Shown here: in pieces, positions 35,657 through 46,686 of the stretch
Layout of the letters: each line of letters starts with the position of its first letter
Numbering within the stretch: the first letter of the stretch is position 1
Assembly: GCA_963556255.1 (NCBI GenBank)
Contig: OY744609.1
Coordinates: forward strand, 24,861,634-24,925,633
Direction of reading: 5' to 3'
Source: Allolobophora icterica
Taxonomy: Eukaryota > Annelida > Clitellata > Crassiclitellata > Lumbricidae
DNA: 64,000 nucleotides
Position numbers and translations under genes: made by a program
The notes under the pieces: generated by a model
What the model was told of the DNA's origin: nothing
What the model saw: only the letters and a program-made list of their open reading frames with translations
Database searches by the model: none

Positions 35657-36358
35657 CGTCGCCTGAGAATTATCTTGTCGCATCTCCACTTTTTTTCGAA
35701 AAGTAGTTAAGGGTTGATTTGTAGCAGAATTTTTTTGATCTTTCTTCAGTTTCAATGGCTAGGAGATACGATAGGTCGTTTTAAAGATATTCAACAAAAT
35801 ATACTGTCGTATGTCCTGTTTTCAGAAACATTTTATCGTATCTCCATACAGCATTCATAGTGTAGCAGTCTCTGTTGTTGTATGTCCACAGAAAGCTCGT
35901 CACTGATTGGACGCGCAGGAGATACAACAGTATTAACCTGTGCGCTTGGCTGGACTATAGTGTCGCATATCCAGACAATTAAAAGTTTTTCTTTTAAAAA
36001 TCCGGACTATATAAATGAATATTTTAACGAAAACACTCTGTAATAATTGGTCGTTGCTTAATTTAATCATTTCATATCTTTGTTTTCAGAAAGATGGATT
36101 GTAATATTTGTAAATCCATTTTATACAAAATTTTCACAAATTTCAGAAAAACAACTATAATTGTTAATTTTTTAAATGCAATATCTTTACGTAATGCTGA
36201 TGTTTTAATATGACGTCTGGTTGTGAACTGTAATTTGGCAGTGTCCTACTTATTGTACTGAATTTCTCATTTTTCTGCAAAATGCGGCCCAAACTTCTAC
36301 CTCGTTTATCTCGGAATTTTGGAAAATGGAGATACGCTAAGATAATTCTCAGGCGACG
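35657..36358. mobile_element. TIR element with CGTCGCCTGAGAATTATCTT ends
   Basis: 702 bases with inverted ends CGTCGCCTGAGAATTATCTT and AAGATAATTCTCAGGCGACG (20 of 20), followed by GTCGCATCTCCA and TGGAGATACGCT. The flanking direct repeat appears to be four bases, TGTT. The interior contains further inverted CGTATCTCC/GGAGATACGA words. No coding capacity; the superfamily is not assigned. Confidence 0.78.
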
Positions 36359-36769
36359 TGTTGTAAATGTTTTTTAATGTCTTTATTATTGTAACTGTAT
36401 TTGGTCTGATTCATTTTGTACAGATTTATTTGAAAGAATTGTTCAAACATTATTCAGAGTTTTTATTTTCTGCCAAATAACTCCAAAGGTTAATGAAATT
36501 GTTGCTTAGTTTTGTCTGTCGGTCGTCAGTCTGTCTCTCTCTCTCTGTCTCTCTTTCTGCTGTCTGTCTGTCTATTTGTGGACAGGCTGAGTGACTGTGA
36601 CCCAGTGGAAGAGTTGCAGCTACAACAAACAATAATAGCTTTAGCATCATCATAAACATCCAACTTTATTTTCAAATTTAGATATGCAAAGAAAAGAAGT
36701 AACATTCTATATAGGGCCTAAATGTTTGCTTGGTGGGTGGACCCTTATAGAATGTAACTACAGTATTGG

Positions 36770-37037
36770 CAGTGGCGGCGATCTTGTTTGACAGGTGGGG
36801 TGGACACTTTTGAAATGATCTGGTCAAAAAAGAGTTTTGAACTGATCTGGTCAAAAAAGAGGTCAAAAAAATGTTTTGCGCTCATAATTTGTTGTAACAA
36901 AATTTTTTCGCACACATGCTCGATAAAATTTGTTGACCTTTTTGGTGTTTCTTCAAAATTTGAGTGGGGGCGCAAATGTATGGTGTGTCCCCCCACTCTT
37001 AAGGGTGGGGTCTTGTCCCTCTGGATTGCCACCCATG
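36770..37037. mobile_element. MITE, CAGTGGCGGCGATC family (hAT-like)
   Basis: 268 bases from CAGTGGCGGCGATCTTG to TTGCCACCCATG. A direct repeat TGATCTGGTCAAAAAAGAG lies near the left end. The target duplication is poor here, but an inverted relative at 62501-62772 has a perfect one. Confidence 0.75.
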
Positions 37038-37087
37038 AGTATATTTGTCAACTATTATGTTACTGTTTAGTCAAGACAGAGTTCCAC

Positions 37088-37765
37088 TGGCGTAAACTTG
37101 TCCAAAATATTGGGGGGCATGGGGTATGGATCAGAGGTGCAAAAACCAAGTTTTTTCAAGATGAACAGTTTTGTTGTTGTTTTCTTTCGTTTTTTTTGTT
37201 TCTATTTTTTTGTGGTTTTGGTTGTTTTTAAGATTTTCGGATTTCGGATCATAAAAAACATGAAAAATGGCATGAACAAGAGCTCCAACTCAGTTTAATT
37301 CAATTGCGATTTCCGAAAATTAAAAATCATTAGATCAATGTTATTAATATAACTTCTACAAAAATAAGAAATTTGTTTTAAACAAAAAAACAAACAAATT
37401 TTGTTTTTTTTGTTTAAAACGAAAGTCCGAAAAAAACTTTTTCACCTCTGGTTTGGACAGTCAGCAGAGGCTTCCGGTGTTACGTTAATGAGTATGAAAT
37501 GGGGCGTTTTATTTTACATATAAATTTGTTTCATTTTGAAGATATGGAAGATAAAAATAAATCTTTGTTTTCATTATGAATTTCTGATAGTATTTCACTT
37601 CTGTGTCTCTGGTTTTCTGTTTCTGAAGAAATTTGTGTACATTGAAACATAATATTTTAATATTTGAAGAAATTTGATATTTGGGGGCATTGCCCCGGCT
37701 GCTCAATTATTGGGAGGGCACGTGCCCCGGCTGCCCCCCCCCCCATAGTCTATGCCTATGCCTGA
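37088..37765. mobile_element. Repeat with GGCGTARACT ends carrying a nested MITE
   Basis: The left part, CACTGGCGTAAACTTGTCC, and the right part, GGGCACGTGCCCCGGCTGCC followed by a C run, match the two ends of the short repeat at 9914-10047. Inside, 37132-37450 is a separate element with ends CAGAGGTGCAAAAACC and TTTTTCACCTCTG (flanks GTATGGAT/GTTTGGAC, 6 of 8), AT-rich and hAT-like. The outer boundaries are approximate. Confidence 0.55.
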
Positions 37766-38437
37766 GAGTTCGGTCACAACAACTTCCCAAATGGTAAGAT
37801 CAGGTCATAGCGCATAGAACTGCGTAGCGTAAATGTCCGGATCCGGGCTATAAACCCTGCAGTTGGGATGGTTCATTGGTTCGGATCTCGACTCGGGCTA
37901 TCATAACATTGACAAGACTGCGATTCTGACATCGCTCACGAACTGGACTCCGCTGCATGTCGTTTGCGATCCGATCTGCTTCAAGACGATCCATTCTGAT
38001 GATGATCTGTAATGTAAATCTCATTCTCATAAATTTCTCAACGTCACACAGAAGCCACATCAGGGAATAGAACCTGCAGCTTATGCCCCGCACTATATCA
38101 GATCAAGTCCGCAATAGCCAGCTAGTTGTTTGGTCCGTTTCAGTTCCAGGTCAGAATGCATGAAGGTCAATCCGAGGAGACAGCATGGTGCTACGATAGA
38201 AATTGGTGATGGTGGTCATGGGGTGGTCTCTGAGTGAATCAGAATGGCAGAGCTTGAAAAGTTCGGGTTTCAGTCGTGAATGTAAAGCTGAAGGAGAGAG
38301 GGCAAACGAGGAAGAGGTCGAGATAGGCAAGCGAGATCTGGATCGAGCTCTTTTGGGAGTTCGTTCCAAAGAGCTGCATGGTGCAGCATATATGTTAAGG
38401 AGCGGTTTCAGAATTTCAGAGAGGAGGACACTGGAGG

Positions 38438-38580
38438 CATGGGCGTCCGGAGGGGGCAAGGGGGCATTTGCCTCTGGATTTTGAAATTTGACTCGTTTCC
38501 TGTGTTCTATGCAAAAACGTCATTTTGCTCCTCTAGAAAATTTTTGCCCCACCCTAGAAAAATTCCAGCGGACGCCCATG
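38438..38580. mobile_element. hAT-type MITE, CATGGGCGTCC family
   Basis: 143 bases from CATGGGCGTCCGG to GCGGACGCCCATG. Perfect 8-base duplications ACTGGAGG flank it (38430-38437, 38581-38588). Second copy of the family seen at 14842-15089. Confidence 0.9.
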
Positions 38581-38749
38581 ACTGGAGGCCGATTCCGTCG
38601 ATCAGTTAAATGCTCGCACTGGTCAGCGCCTGCATGCGGGATCGATATATTTATTCAGTCGTGTTGTAATGAGAGTAGCAGGACTATGGCAGTTCTGTTT
38701 AACGACGCTGCAGTGCAATAATTGCTATAGCGGGGTTGTATATATATAC

Positions 38750-40758
38750 CAGTGGCGGATCCAGGATTTCTTGCGCGGGGGGGCAAGGGTTTCTTCTGAG
38801 GGGCGCCACGTTCTAGGGTAAATTTGTAATCAACTTTAAATGATAGTACAGCCTACAGGTATATTTAATGTAATGCCAATTGTAGTAGACCACTAGTATA
38901 TACTATCCTATTTTAAACTGTTTCAAAGTGAAGAAATGTTTCCTATTCTATGTACACCGTCAGTGGGAAGATGAGACGGCGAGGGAGAGGACCCACCCTC
39001 ATATATCGAGGCTAAGAAAATGAAGTCGCTAGCACTTCATACCCATCACTGCCTCAGGGCTAGCTTAAGGGACTACTCTTCTTCTTCTATTCTTTTGCAC
39101 TTGGCATCGTTCCTGTCGTATTAAATTAGGCATTACAGTTTGATCATTTGAAATCCGAAATTTTGCAAGCAAATGTAGGCCCTAAAATGTAAATCTGCGA
39201 CTAAATGAGGTTGCAGATGCTACAGAGAGACTTAGTGCCTACATGTAGGCCCTACATCGATAACATCATGCTGTGGAGTCTGTCTATGCGCCTCAAACTT
39301 AGCCCTGCCAAATCCGAGCTCATCTGGTTTGACCGTTCCTATAAGCTCCTACAGTGTGCTGAACTCTCACTTTCTACTTCCTCCTCTCTACTCTGCCCAT
39401 CATCTTCTGTTCGGAAACTTGGAGACATTGTTGACTCAACACGTGTACTCTCCCTAAAACCTCAGATAGCCGCCATTTCTCGGATTTGCTTGTTTCACCT
39501 CAGAAGCAGCCGGCAGCCTCGCTCTACTCTGCATTCAGCATCACTGGAAACACTGTTGCACTGCCTTATCCTGACGCGACTATACTACTGCAACTCTATG
39601 GTCTCCTTGAATGCAAACTGCTTCCTATAACCAAAATACTGCATCAGGCTGCAAGTCTCTCTCACTCTTGAACTCTCCTACCGAAACCATATGACACCTG
39701 TTCTTCGCTCTCCGCCTGAAAAGCTGACATTTTCACTTGCATGTTGTAGGTAATTTTGTGATAAATGTTGTAAGTTTCAAACATTGTTTGGCATTTGCTT
39801 GAAGACTAGCTCGCTTCATAATTTTATGCTTAGGCCCTATAGTCGCTTCGCTAAGTTTTCTGCCGGTTTGCGTTTAGTAGTTTAACGTCAACCATGATGA
39901 TAACGTCAACCATGATGATACAATTTATAATTATATCCTATTTATCACAATTTAAAGCTAATGTTATTTATTTAAGGAACGTGAATTGACATTATAAATA
40001 CCACATTTTCTTCGTTTCAATGCAGTTTAGGCCTAATCCAATACGCGGATCGCCAATCCGAAAGCGACTTGTAGAGAATTGCTATGATAAATATCCAAAA
40101 CGCCGTGTCATTTAGGTTTAGATGCCGTCTGCGTTAGAAATTTGATATACCACACTCGTTAACTGCCGGAATGTGTGCTAGATGGTGGATATGTTTAAGC
40201 TTGGCACCGGCGATTTGGGGTATACGATATCGTATGACTCATATTAATTGAGGATGACTTTGCTTGCCTGTGGGCTGTGTAGGACTCTGTACGTTGCACT
40301 TTGGAACTTAGCCTACATCCTGAGACACATGGAGAGTGAGGGTCAATTCAGGGCCATGCCAATCTTCCATATCCTGCCTATGTTGTCTGTCTCTCTACCC
40401 TCCCTACTACATACGTAAAGATAGACAGAACAGCAATACTTGGGGAAGCCATGGACATCTAGATATAATATCCAGATGTTCATGGGGGAAGCACTGCAAT
40501 TGAAATTAGACCTAGCCGACTCAATAGCGATGGGCGTTGTTTATTGGGGTTAAGAAAGTGGGGTACGATAACCAAGTCCATAGCAAAAATTACGCCTATC
40601 ACTATGGACATGGCTTTAACTAAACCTCGATCATGCCAGGCCCGTTCTGGCAGCCCACCATAACAGGCGGGTCTGGTCTGGAGGGGCGCCGTCAGACAAC
40701 CAAGAGGGGCGCGGGGGGGCGAACCGCCCCCCCGGGCCTATGGCTAAATCCGCCACTG
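38750..40758. mobile_element. 2 kb composite hAT element, CAGTGGCGGATCCAG family
   Basis: 2009 bases with ends CAGTGGCGGATCCAGG and TAAATCCGCCACTG and inner GGGGGG(C)A/GAACCGCC blocks. Perfect 8-base duplications ATATATAC flank it (38742-38749, 40759-40766). It has no transposase. Its interior carries a LINE reverse transcriptase fragment and the AAGTCGCTTTCGGATTGGCGA segment also found at 28.2 kb, so it has gathered other repeats. Confidence 0.85.
39220..39640 (+). pseudogene. LINE reverse transcriptase C-terminal fragment
   Basis: One plus-strand frame reads RLKLSPAKSELIWFDRS, then SSSVRKLGDIVDS, LSLKPQIAAISRICLFHLR and LLHCLILTRLYYCNS. This is the usual post-active-site RT/thumb region of I/Nimb/CR1-like LINEs (LKLNPSKTEL...VRNLGV..D...HL). 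Neither the (A/Y)DD active site nor an endonuclease is present. It lies wholly inside the 2 kb hAT element. Confidence 0.78.
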
Positions 40759-40969
40759 ATATATACAGAGGTGCCCAGATTAAATTCACAGACCCAACTC
40801 TAAAATTTATACGACTGCTAGCAGTATTAGGCTACTTCCGCCGATACAAACTCAACACAAAATTAACCTCAAACAAGGTATGGCCTATATAAAAGGGCTG
40901 TAATTAACCTGGTTTAATTGCCATAGCAGTAGGCCTATAGTTCTACAACCTAGATTAGTTGTGAATCAT

Positions 40970-41193
40970 AATTAATAATAATAATTATATTCTTTAGGCC
41001 TATTATTTCAAACCGACAGACGCAGTAAGATTACATTGAAACATGAAAGAACAATCAATATCTTAATTAAACACACTGTTTGGCAGCCATGCAAGGCGCC
41101 GCCCTAGAGGGGGTTACGGGAGTCGATCCGCGTACCTTATGCTCTCCTGGCCATGAGTGTTAATTTACCACTACTCTATCGGATCTATCCCCA
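40970..41193 (-). mobile_element. tRNA-derived SINE
   Basis: On the minus strand the head has a pol III A-box-like ATAGAGTAGTGG and B-box-like GGATCGACTCC. A GGCGCCTTGCATGGCTGCC block follows, then a body and an (ATT)n-like tail. The same head, block and tail order occurs at 61813-62205. The tRNA of origin is not determined. Confidence 0.72.
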
Positions 41194-42671
41194 TCCCAAT
41201 GCACACATTCAAAAGAACTCATAAATTTCTCAGTGCAAGTTTCCTTTAGGTATCTATCAAGGACTTTTATTTCTATACAATATAGATTCCTTGGGTATCG
41301 ATAGAGATATGTGGTGTTCCATAGTAGAAATTAATTACAATAAAGCCTAAGTTTCACGTACATACTTACTCACAGGAATAATGGAACTAATATCAGAAAG
41401 GATTGGGCACAAAACGCACAGTGCACGTGATCAACATCGAATCTGTTATTGGATAATGATTGTTGACCGTTGACGTCATTTTGTAAAACAAAGGGTACAG
41501 TATGACGTAACATATTTGCCACCCTTTGGTCGTTAGTTTTCTCTGCAGACGTGCGCTTATTCGAAGATGTTGGAATAGTTTGATTATTTCTTTCTGGCGT
41601 GTTTTTGAAAGAAATAACACGCCTGGCGTTCAGAAATAAGAAGATTGACAAGGTGATCGATATTACAAACTTAAGGTATTAAATCTTATCGAAACATTTG
41701 AAAGCACGAACTGACAGGACGCGTGAGAAAAACTGACAAGTTTAAGTTTCGTTTATTTCCAGTGTTGGGATATATTATAGTCAAGGTCACTTAAATAGAA
41801 TAGTACAGTCATAGTACCTGTAGGAAACTATTTAAATAGTAAATAGTTGTGGACTCTTGCAAAAAACCCATGACTATTTAAAAACTAGTTAGCTAAGTAC
41901 TAGGCCTATCAGTTTTAGTTATAGATAACTGTTTAGAAAGCTTGTAATTTCCTATTGTATTAACATTCAATTGGTAGTATTGGTTAAATTTAAGCAAGGG
42001 CAACTGTTCAAAAGTTTCATCAGATAGGCTAAATGATTCTTTTTCTTGATGAAAATAAGTGCTGCACTACTAGTCTCCAGGGCTGTAGTGGTAAAATTAG
42101 AGGTGAGTACACGCTACCGGTTAGTTTTCCGCAACAAATTAGAGCTCATTCTTTTATCACTCAGGCATTACAGAATTTGACAGTTTTAACATTTTCTTTT
42201 GCTGTGGGTGAGCTAGGAGCATGGAATTGAGCCATCAAAGTGTACTGACTGATGGCTGTCATGTCTGGTTCATGTAGACAGGTTTTGGCTGTGCTGTTGA
42301 GCAGTGATTATACTATGACTACTTGTCAGTACTGTGACTTCACCGTGTTTTCCATTCTTTAAAGCATGAATTTTAATGCAAAATACCGTGTCATTGCCAT
42401 GTAAGTTTTTATATTTTTTGATGTTTCCATTTTATGTGTCATTTATATTTTTGAAGATTAGATGCATACTGTAAGAAACCTGCTCCTCCAACTCCAACCC
42501 ACTGCTCAGGAGCCAGACTAAATTAATGGACCTTCAGCAGCAGCAACTACAGCATCTTCACCTGAGGACCAAGAGTTTAAAATTCATCCGCCAGATGGCA
42601 ATGCTGCTCTGGTATACATCGATACGAGGTATTCTTTGGCTTAATAATGCCCCACTTGTTAGCAAATAGAC
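41194..42671. other. Intergenic, one hAT end fragment
   Basis: No gene recognised. At 42083-42150 there is a left-end fragment (CAGGGCTGTAGTGGTAAAAT) of the MITE family complete at 29960-30177. The rest is AT-rich unique-looking sequence. Confidence 0.45.
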
Positions 42672-43784
42672 CAGGGGTGGGCAAACTTTTGGCACCTGGG
42701 GCCACATTACACGCCAAAAAAATGCGGAGGGCCGGATAACAAATTTGTAAGTTTCAATAACGACTAACATGAAAAGAAGTTTACTTTATTTATAATAAAT
42801 TATATTAAATGCACTTTGGCTGTTACTAATGAGACGTATGCGACTGTGAACATGCATGCATTTAATTAGCAAGTTTCCCATAATCCGGAGTGATGTGCTG
42901 GTTGCAATTCACAGTTTGAGTTCAAGTTTAGATCACTTAACTGAGACCTGTACTTTTGTACTTGAATTTTTTTATCTTCATAGTTAAAAATCTTTGTTGA
43001 CAGATGTCAGTGGATGCGAATAACACAAACATTTTTAAAGAAAAATTTTGTAGATTTGAGAATTTTTCTTTCCTGAGTGAAGAATAGAATATTATCAGGT
43101 CTGATCTTTTGAGCTGTTCTTTGAGAACAATGTCACGTTGTGGGTCGGTTAACTCCAGCTGAAGTTCCATATATATGAGCTACTTGTCAATGTCAAATGT
43201 GAACGGTATAATAAGCGGGAGTTTTCTCCCTTCAGGGCCTACCCTTGAGGCCATTCTATATACGTGTTTCTCAACTGTTATTACCATGTACATTGATGGT
43301 TTCAATAAAGAATGATTTGATTTTTTTTATTTGATTTGATTTGATAAGCACAGTAAATTCAGTCTTCACTGATTTAAAATCCACAAATCATCTGGCGAAC
43401 TCTTTGTCAAACTTGACATCTGAAGGCTATATTTTTCCTACCCTGCAGTTTGCAACTGGAGGGTAGGATAGTTCCCGTAGTTTCGTTCTTTCATCTGCTT
43501 TGAACGCAACACTAGCTTTACTTCAATGGATTATACCTTTGTGTATGCAGATCATGAGCAAAAACCTCTGCCGGGAAGTGGGGCAGATCGGCAGAGTTAA
43601 TGCATAGAGTTATTATTAAAGACGATACCGGAATAGTAAGCAAGAGAGTAGCACCAGTTGAGTAAAATGAAGAAAACTTCTCGCGGTCCGAATTTTTAAA
43701 ACATTTTCTGAAGAATTTGGGGGGCCGGATAAAAAGTGTTGGCGGGCCGGATCCGGCCCGCGGGCCGTAGTTTGCCCACCTCTG
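42672..43784 (+). mobile_element. 1113-base hAT non-autonomous element, copy 1
   Basis: From CAGGGGTGGGCAAACTTTTG to TAGTTTGCCCACCTCTG, with GGGCCGGAT blocks inside. Perfect 8-base duplications AAATAGAC flank it (42664-42671, 43785-43792). The interior includes a LINE 3' end (about 43208-43345: GCGGGAGTTTTCTCCC, TTTCAATAAAGA, TTTGAT tail). A 77-codon frame on its minus strand is present in both copies but has no recognised content. By eye this copy is identical to the one at 45001-46113 in inverted orientation. Confidence 0.93.
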
Positions 43785-43792
43785 AAATAGAC

Positions 43793-44992
43793 CATAGTGC
43801 CACTTACAGCATGTATATAGGTACAGTGTGAGAACTGTAGAAAAAAGACTGAAGGGTTAGACTTTGATGAGTTTGATTCGTGTGGAGTTGGATATTTTAT
43901 TCGTGTTTTGCAAACTGGGAAAATTAAAAAATGCAATAGAATGCTTACACTCCTTAAAGTGATGACATCACCAAATTTATTAATACCGGTATACAATTCA
44001 CATGGTCACGAATCTCACAATAAACCAGAGCATCACTTTATTAGTAACCCACAAAGTGAATTGCTTGATATAATCACACTAGCACGACTGAGGGGTTGGA
44101 AACGACCTCCCTCTGGGGTGTGAAATGAAGTCTTAACTGTGGGGGTCCTAAGAAAGACTAGGGGGGTTGAACCCCCAAACCTCCCCCCAAGAATTCTAAC
44201 CCTGTGTATGTATATATGTATGTATCTGGCTATTTATGTAGTGCCTGTTAAGAATCTCACAGGGGCATATGTAGAAGAGGCACAGTTCTAGGTAGGTGGC
44301 TTATAAGTATTTCTTTGATTCTCATTTCATTTCCCACTTCACACAACAGGTACAGTTGGAGTGGCAATGATTACAGAGAACACTTGGTCAAAAGCATTTC
44401 TGTCTTAATGGAAAATGTTAAGAGATCTATCCATGTTTTCAGTTACTACCAAAAGATGATTAACCTTAAAATGGCCCTAGGAATACCTGCCAGTATGCTA
44501 CACTTGATGAAGTGCATGTTATGTTTGTAATAAATTTACATTTTCCTTACCTTACCTGTTCTCAGATTACCTTGCATGTGTAATAACGCCTCTGAGCTGA
44601 ACTGGATTAGAAATTAACTTCAGCTACATTTTGTCTTGCTGTCCAAATGTTGTTTAAAATGACCCAGCCTTATGTGTGATATAACATAATAAAGTTTTGA
44701 CTTAATGAGAGTTAATTTTCTGTGTTAGCTTTGGATGACTTTAGTAATCACACAGCAAGTAGCCTAAGCTGAACTTTTGATTTATTGATTTGATTACATT
44801 TTTTCATTGAAACACCACACAACAGACAAATCAAGTTATGACAGTTTCGCATATAGCATTTCAAGTGCTGGTGTCAAATGTTGTTTGTAATTGATTTGAG
44901 ATTTTTTGTGGTGGGAAGACTGCTTTGTCATAAAACCTGTTTCGTGGACTGTCATTTCTCTTTTTTATTGGTCTATGTGTGATCATTTAATG
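43793..44992. other. Spacer between the two inverted hAT copies
   Basis: About 1.2 kb with no recognised gene. It includes a GGGGTTGAACCCCC fragment (about 44160-44195). A possible acceptor at 44343-44350 is followed by a short open frame, but nothing supports an exon. Confidence 0.4.
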
Positions 44993-45000
44993 TAGTAAGC

Positions 45001-46113
45001 CAGAGGTGGGCAAACTACGGCCCGCGGGCCGGATCCGGCCCGCCAACACTTTTTATCCGGCCCCCCAAATTCTTCAGAAAATGTTTTAAAAATTCGGACC
45101 GCGAGAAGTTTTCTTCATTTTACTCAACTGGTGCTACTCTCTTGCTTACTATTCCGGTATCGTCTTTAATAATAACTCTATGCATTAACTCTGCCGATCT
45201 GCCCCACTTCCCGGCAGAGGTTTTTGCTCATGATCTGCATACACAAAGGTATAATCCATTGAAGTAAAGCTAGTGTTGCGTTCAAAGCAGATGAAAGAAC
45301 GAAACTACGGGAACTATCCTACCCTCCAGTTGCAAACTGCAGGGTAGGAAAAATATAGCCTTCAGATGTCAAGTTTGACAAAGAGTTCGCCAGATGATTT
45401 GTGGATTTTAAATCAGTGAAGACTGAATTTACTGTGCTTATCAAATCAAATCAAATAAAAAAAATCAAATCATTCTTTATTGAAACCATCAATGTACATG
45501 GTAATAACAGTTGAGAAACACGTATATAGAATGGCCTCAAGGGTAGGCCCTGAAGGGAGAAAACTCCCGCTTATTATACCGTTCACATTTGACATTGACA
45601 AGTAGCTCATATATATGGAACTTCAGCTGGAGTTAACCGACCCACAACGTGACATTGTTCTCAAAGAACAGCTCAAAAGATCAGACCTGATAATATTCTA
45701 TTCTTCACTCAGGAAAGAAAAATTCTCAAATCTACAAAATTTTTCTTTAAAAATGTTTGTGTTATTCGCATCCACTGACATCTGTCAACAAAGATTTTTA
45801 ACTATGAAGATAAAAAAATTCAAGTACAAAAGTACAGGTCTCAGTTAAGTGATCTAAACTTGAACTCAAACTGTGAATTGCAACCAGCACATCACTCCGG
45901 ATTATGGGAAACTTGCTAATTAAATGCATGCATGTTCACAGTCGCATACGTCTCATTAGTAACAGCCAAAGTGCATTTAATATAATTTATTATAAATAAA
46001 GTAAACTTCTTTTCATGTTAGTCGTTATTGAAACTTACAAATTTGTTATCCGGCCCTCCGCATTTTTTTGGCGTGTAATGTGGCCCCAGGTGCCAAAAGT
46101 TTGCCCACCCCTG
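45001..46113 (-). mobile_element. 1113-base hAT non-autonomous element, copy 2 (inverted)
   Basis: Exactly the same length as copy 1 and reverse-complementary to it throughout, as far as can be compared by eye, including the captured LINE 3' end (about 45440-45577). It has its own perfect 8-base duplications TAGTAAGC (44993-45000, 46114-46121), different from those of copy 1. It is therefore a separate insertion rather than a segmental inversion. Confidence 0.93.
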
Positions 46114-46686
46114 TAGTAAGCCAATGATGGACCTGTTGATGACGATTTGGGGACAGAGCTCTGCAACTTAGCCCAGTGGAGCACACAGTCTGCAGCTCAT
46201 ATTCTGCATTGGCCAGTTATTTTTAGCCCCATTCTGTTCCCAGCCAGAGTTTGGGTTTTTTAGTCCATTTCACCAGCAATGTGACCAGAAAACAGATTTG
46301 CCCATCAGTGTAGGCCAGGTTACAGGAGAAGCTACCAGGAAATGTGAGAACAATTTTGCTGTTGATTTTCTACTTGTGGCTCAAAAGCCAAGTTGTTCAG
46401 TTTAACCGCTGTATGCTGATTTGAAAAAGTTACCATTTGTTGATAATCTAAGTAATGTGTGTACCCTCTTCCCAGATGAGCAGCTTGTTAGAGATGTGAC
46501 TTGGTAAAAGCTGATGTTATATCCCATAAATAGTAAAGAAGGATAAAAATTCGGTCACTTCATGTCTAATTTACCAATTTTTCATTTTTTAAGCAGTTTT
46601 GTGAATGTTACAGAGAACTGGCCTCTGTGGTTTTGAAATTTTATATAACTGTCTTGTTCACAAGTTGATGCTGTGCTTTTTGTCAG

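Noticed and set aside
36530..36570. Short tandem repeats as a possible CRISPR array
   Set aside because: Eukaryotic simple-sequence repeat without spaced unique segments; nothing prokaryotic in the window.
41080..41193. tRNA gene
   Set aside because: A-box and B-box-like words are present but no cloverleaf with a matching acceptor stem could be folded, and the same head occurs in a second SINE copy.
42937..45848. Identical 77-codon frames in the two hAT copies as a possible gene
   Set aside because: Identical only because the elements are identical; no family resemblance, and the frame lies in a non-autonomous element.
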